From: Leptospira_B sp964571605
GTDB lineage: Bacteria > Spirochaetota > Leptospiria > Leptospirales > Leptospiraceae
Direction: 5' to 3'
DNA length: 16,043 nt
Assembly: GCA_964571605.1 (NCBI GenBank)
Contig: CAZNCS010000083.1
Coordinates: 1 to 16,043, forward strand
In this document: positions 14,258 to 16,043 of the stretch, one piece after another
How positions within the stretch are numbered: position 1 is the stretch's first letter
How the letters are laid out: each line of letters begins with the position of its first letter
The notes under the pieces: generated by a model
Seen by the model: only the letters and a program-made list of their open reading frames with translations
What the model was told of the DNA's origin: nothing
Databases searched by the model: none
Position numbers and translations under genes: made by a program

Positions 14258-14767
14258 ATGATAGATCCAGAATATTGCTTAGCAATGGCATACTACAACC
14301 GTTGGCAAAACGATTCTTTATTGGAGACCTCTTTTAAATTAGAGCCGGGAGAATTTGAAAAAGAGAGAGGTTTGTTTTTTGGTTCTATGGCTAAGACTTG
14401 GAATCATTTGATCCTTATGGACTTGGCTTGGTTGGACAGATTTCATTACAGGCCGATTCAAAAAACAAATTACCAAGAAATGCAATTTTCTTCATTGGAA
14501 GAATTGAGCAAGATGCGTAAAGAATTGGATTCGACGATTTTTGACTGGGTCAAAACAATTACCAAAGAATGGTTGGCGGAGGATTTGAAGTTTTACAGTT
14601 TCATGTACAAGCGAGAAATCACTCTCCCTCTTTGGTTGATTCTCACTCATTTTTTCAATCACCAGACCCATCATCGCAGCCAGATTTCAACCGCTCTTTT
14701 TATGTCGGGTTTAAATTACGGTATTACGGATATTCCCTGGAATCCTTTCTATCCGGAAGGGAAATGA
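14258..14767 (+). CDS. DinB-family metal-binding protein
   Basis: 169-residue protein of the DinB/YfiT-like four-helix family. The metal triad is in place: His50 in T-W-N-H-L, then His135 and His139 in N-H-Q-T-H-H-R-S-Q, the family's N-H-x-x-x-H-R-x-Q signature. The N-terminal Y-N-R-W at 13-16 is also typical. Members are thiol-dependent transferases or hydrolases (bacillithiol, mycothiol or glutathione linked), or remain unassigned; despite the name there is no relation to the DinB DNA polymerase. The cofactor thiol used here is unknown. The ATG has no Shine-Dalgarno and an AT-rich leader. The SH3b lipoprotein follows 25 bp downstream, so readthrough is possible. Confidence 0.88.
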   Translation: MIDPEYCLAMAYYNRWQNDSLLETSFKLEPGEFEKERGLFFGSMAKTWNHLILMDLAWLDRFHYRPIQKTNYQEMQFSSLEELSKMRKELDSTIFDWVKTITKEWLAEDLKFYSFMYKREITLPLWLILTHFFNHQTHHRSQISTALFMSGLNYGITDIPWNPFYPEGK

Positions 14768-14792
14768 GCTTATATATAAAAAAGGTATTCTT

Positions 14793-15113
14793 ATGAAAAG
14801 AATCGTTTGTCTTATTCTATCTTTGTTCTTCGTATTTGTATGGAATTGTTCCACTCCGGAAATTCGCGAAACCCAGAAGATTGAAAAGGTAATGCGAGTA
14901 AAAGCGGGGGGAGGACTTCGTTTGCGGATCTCTCCTAATATTGAAGCTAAAAAAATCGATTTGGTCGCAGACGGAGATGCTGTGGAAACTTTCGGTGAAG
15001 TGGGAGAAATCGAGATCCAGGACGGTAAGCAGGGTCGCTGGGTGAAAGTGAAATGGAAGAAAAAAGATGGGTACGTATTTGGCGGATTTTTAGAGCCGGT
15101 AGCGGTCAAATAA
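14793..15113 (+). CDS. SH3b-domain lipoprotein
   Basis: 106 residues. A lipoprotein signal peptide (Lys2-Arg3, hydrophobic 4-16, then V-W-N-C with Cys19) is followed by a single bacterial SH3-like domain (about 33-103): V-K-A-G-G-G-L-R-L-R early, D-G-D-A-V-E in the middle, then G-R-W-V-K-V-K-W and G-Y-V-F-G-G-F-L-E at the end, the usual SH3b finish. Such domains often bind cell-wall peptides. The protein probably sits in the periplasm or outer membrane. An AAGG box lies 7 bases before the ATG. A strong intrinsic terminator lies 24 bp beyond the stop. Confidence 0.85.
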   Translation: MKRIVCLILSLFFVFVWNCSTPEIRETQKIEKVMRVKAGGGLRLRISPNIEAKKIDLVADGDAVETFGEVGEIEIQDGKQGRWVKVKWKKKDGYVFGGFLEPVAVK

Positions 15114-15137
15114 GAAGAGAAACTTTTTTCTTCGCAA

Positions 15138-15170
15138 CGCTTCCGAGGATTTCGGAAGCGATTTTATTTT
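15138..15170 (+). terminator. Intrinsic terminator after the SH3b lipoprotein
   Basis: Perfect 9-bp stem CGCTTCCGA / TCGGAAGCG with a 5-base loop (15147-15151), followed directly by ATTTTATTTT. The ribosome site of the next gene begins at the following base. Confidence 0.85.
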
Positions 15171-15174
15171 AAGG
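15171..15174 (+). promoter_or_regulatory. Shine-Dalgarno of the rhomboid-like gene
   Basis: AAGG, 8 bases before the TTG at 15183; decides a non-ATG start. It abuts the terminator T-tract. Confidence 0.5.
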
Positions 15175-15182
15175 TTTTAGTA

Positions 15183-15995
15183 TTGAAACGTTCACTTAGC
15201 AGATTTTTAAATCATTTTTATTTGGAAAACGCGGCCGGATATTTTGCCGCAACTACAGCTCTCATTACCAGCTATTCCTTACTCATCAATCCCAGTTTCG
15301 GAATATTAACACCTTCGATTTTGGAAGAAGGAAAATGGTGGAATGTTGCATTATACGCATTTCGATTTTTTTCACCGAGTGAAATGACCGGAAACACATT
15401 TTGGACTTGGTTCTCGCTCGGAATTCACGCTTACATACTTTTTGTTGTGGGAAGAATTATGGAAGAATCTCTGGGTTCTCCCCGTTTCAATTTGTATTTA
15501 TGGTCAGCGGTTCTCCATATAACCGTGGGCGGAGTATTATCCGTTTATTTTCCGTTATTTGTAGATACACGTTTAATATACCAATGTATCCTAATCGGGA
15601 TCGCGATCCTTATGCCGAATGCTGAGTTATTCATTCTTCCCATAAAAATGAAATGGATCGGCGTTGTTGTTTTCGTATATTCCGTTGTGATTTGTTTCGA
15701 CAGAGTTCACCAAGTAGGCTCGAATCTCCCCTTACTCGGTTTGTATTTCGGTTATTCTAATCTGATTCTGTTTTTCGGAAAAGATTTTGTAAGTTCTTTT
15801 CGCAGAAAGGCGCGAGCGACCGCTTGGAGTACGCAACAAAACGAAATTTTCACAATTCATAAATGCCATATATGCGGTGCAACGGAACTTTCTAATCCTT
15901 TGTATGAATTCAGATATTGTGTGAATTGTGAAGATCAGGAATATTGTGAAAAACATTTGCATGACCATGCGCATGTTTTGAAAGGTAAAGCCTAA
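15183..15995 (+). CDS. Rhomboid-like membrane protein with C-terminal zinc-binding tail
   Basis: 270 residues with about six membrane segments (roughly 18-36, 53-64, 75-92, 105-124, 131-147 and 158-172, with another at 183-198). The fold is rhomboid-like: G-R-I-M-E-E-S-L-G-S-P-R-F at 90-102 corresponds to the G-x-x-x-E-x-x-x-G-x-x-x-F loop, and M-P-N-A-E at 144-148 with I-L-P-I-K-M-K-W resembles the segment after the active-site helix. However, the G-x-S-G serine motif is absent (L-I-Y-Q-C stands there) and the helix-6 histidine is not seen, so it is probably not a protease. The cytoplasmic tail has C-H-I-C (228-231), C-V-N-C (246-249) and Cys255 with His258/260/262, enough for two zinc sites. 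Start is TTG with an AAGG box; no in-frame ATG exists before residue 68. Confidence 0.78.
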   Translation: MKRSLSRFLNHFYLENAAGYFAATTALITSYSLLINPSFGILTPSILEEGKWWNVALYAFRFFSPSEMTGNTFWTWFSLGIHAYILFVVGRIMEESLGSPRFNLYLWSAVLHITVGGVLSVYFPLFVDTRLIYQCILIGIAILMPNAELFILPIKMKWIGVVVFVYSVVICFDRVHQVGSNLPLLGLYFGYSNLILFFGKDFVSSFRRKARATAWSTQQNEIFTIHKCHICGATELSNPLYEFRYCVNCEDQEYCEKHLHDHAHVLKGKA

Positions 15996-16043
15996 AATAA
16001 TCAACCCATTTCCGATTCACTTATCCACGGTTTCCATACGGAT

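Noticed and set aside
14258..14767. DNA damage polymerase DinB
   Set aside because: The DinB four-helix metal family is unrelated to the DinB polymerase; the histidine triad is that of the metal family.
14770..14779. Palindrome TTATATATAA before the SH3b lipoprotein gene
   Set aside because: A plain AT palindrome; could serve as a -10 but no matching -35 was found.
16001..16043. Possible C-terminal end of a minus-strand gene entering from the right edge (13 codons then TGA, ending in W-I-S-E-S-E-M-G)
   Set aside because: Only 13 open codons are visible and no recognisable motif; a chance open frame is as likely. The next bases would decide.

Overview
The window looks like chromosomal DNA of a Leptospira-type spirochaete. 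This is inferred, not proven. The reasons are moderate-to-low GC with AT-rich spacers, multi-PAS sensor kinases, small lipoproteins with relaxed lipoboxes, frequent GTG/TTG starts, and the general style of the proteins. Nothing on the DNA indicates phage, a transposon, a CRISPR array, or an rRNA or tRNA gene. The only accessory-looking module is a VapBC toxin-antitoxin pair.

Region 1 (1-5112, minus strand) is a tight four-gene cluster. In transcription order it holds a multi-PAS/GAF histidine kinase, a REC-PAS-histidine kinase hybrid, an APH-fold sugar kinase resembling AmgK, and the first 45 codons of a MurU-like nucleotidyltransferase cut by the window edge. The last two resemble the kinase/nucleotidyltransferase pair that activates N-acetylmuramate during cell-wall recycling in pseudomonads. 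Their linkage to two sensor kinases is the most interesting layout here. Region 2 (5124-7775, plus) has a divergent alpha/beta hydrolase, a 358-bp AT-rich spacer, an orphan NarL-type response regulator that may belong to the two kinases, and an unrecognised acidic protein whose start lies inside an inverted repeat.

Region 3 (7783-12403, minus) is a compact four-gene operon: ppk1 (polyphosphate kinase), a GlcD/D-2-hydroxyacid dehydrogenase-like FAD enzyme, a TMEM220-family membrane protein and a DUF374 acyltransferase. The junctions are a 4-bp overlap, a 4-bp gap and an 11-bp overlap. Divergent from ppk1 is vapBC (12566-13242, plus), whose sigma70-like promoter sits so close to the antitoxin ATG that the mRNA is probably leaderless.

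Region 4 (13266-15995) holds an exported DUF3347-like protein and a small lipoprotein on the minus strand. The plus strand carries a DinB-family protein, an SH3b-like lipoprotein with a clear intrinsic terminator, and a rhomboid-like membrane protein. The last lacks the rhomboid catalytic residues and ends in a Cys/His-rich zinc-binding tail. No single locus can be declared a new system from sequence alone. The best leads are the kinase/sugar-activation cluster, the operator-like repeats at 7116-7134 and 12531-12566, and the catalytically dead rhomboid.
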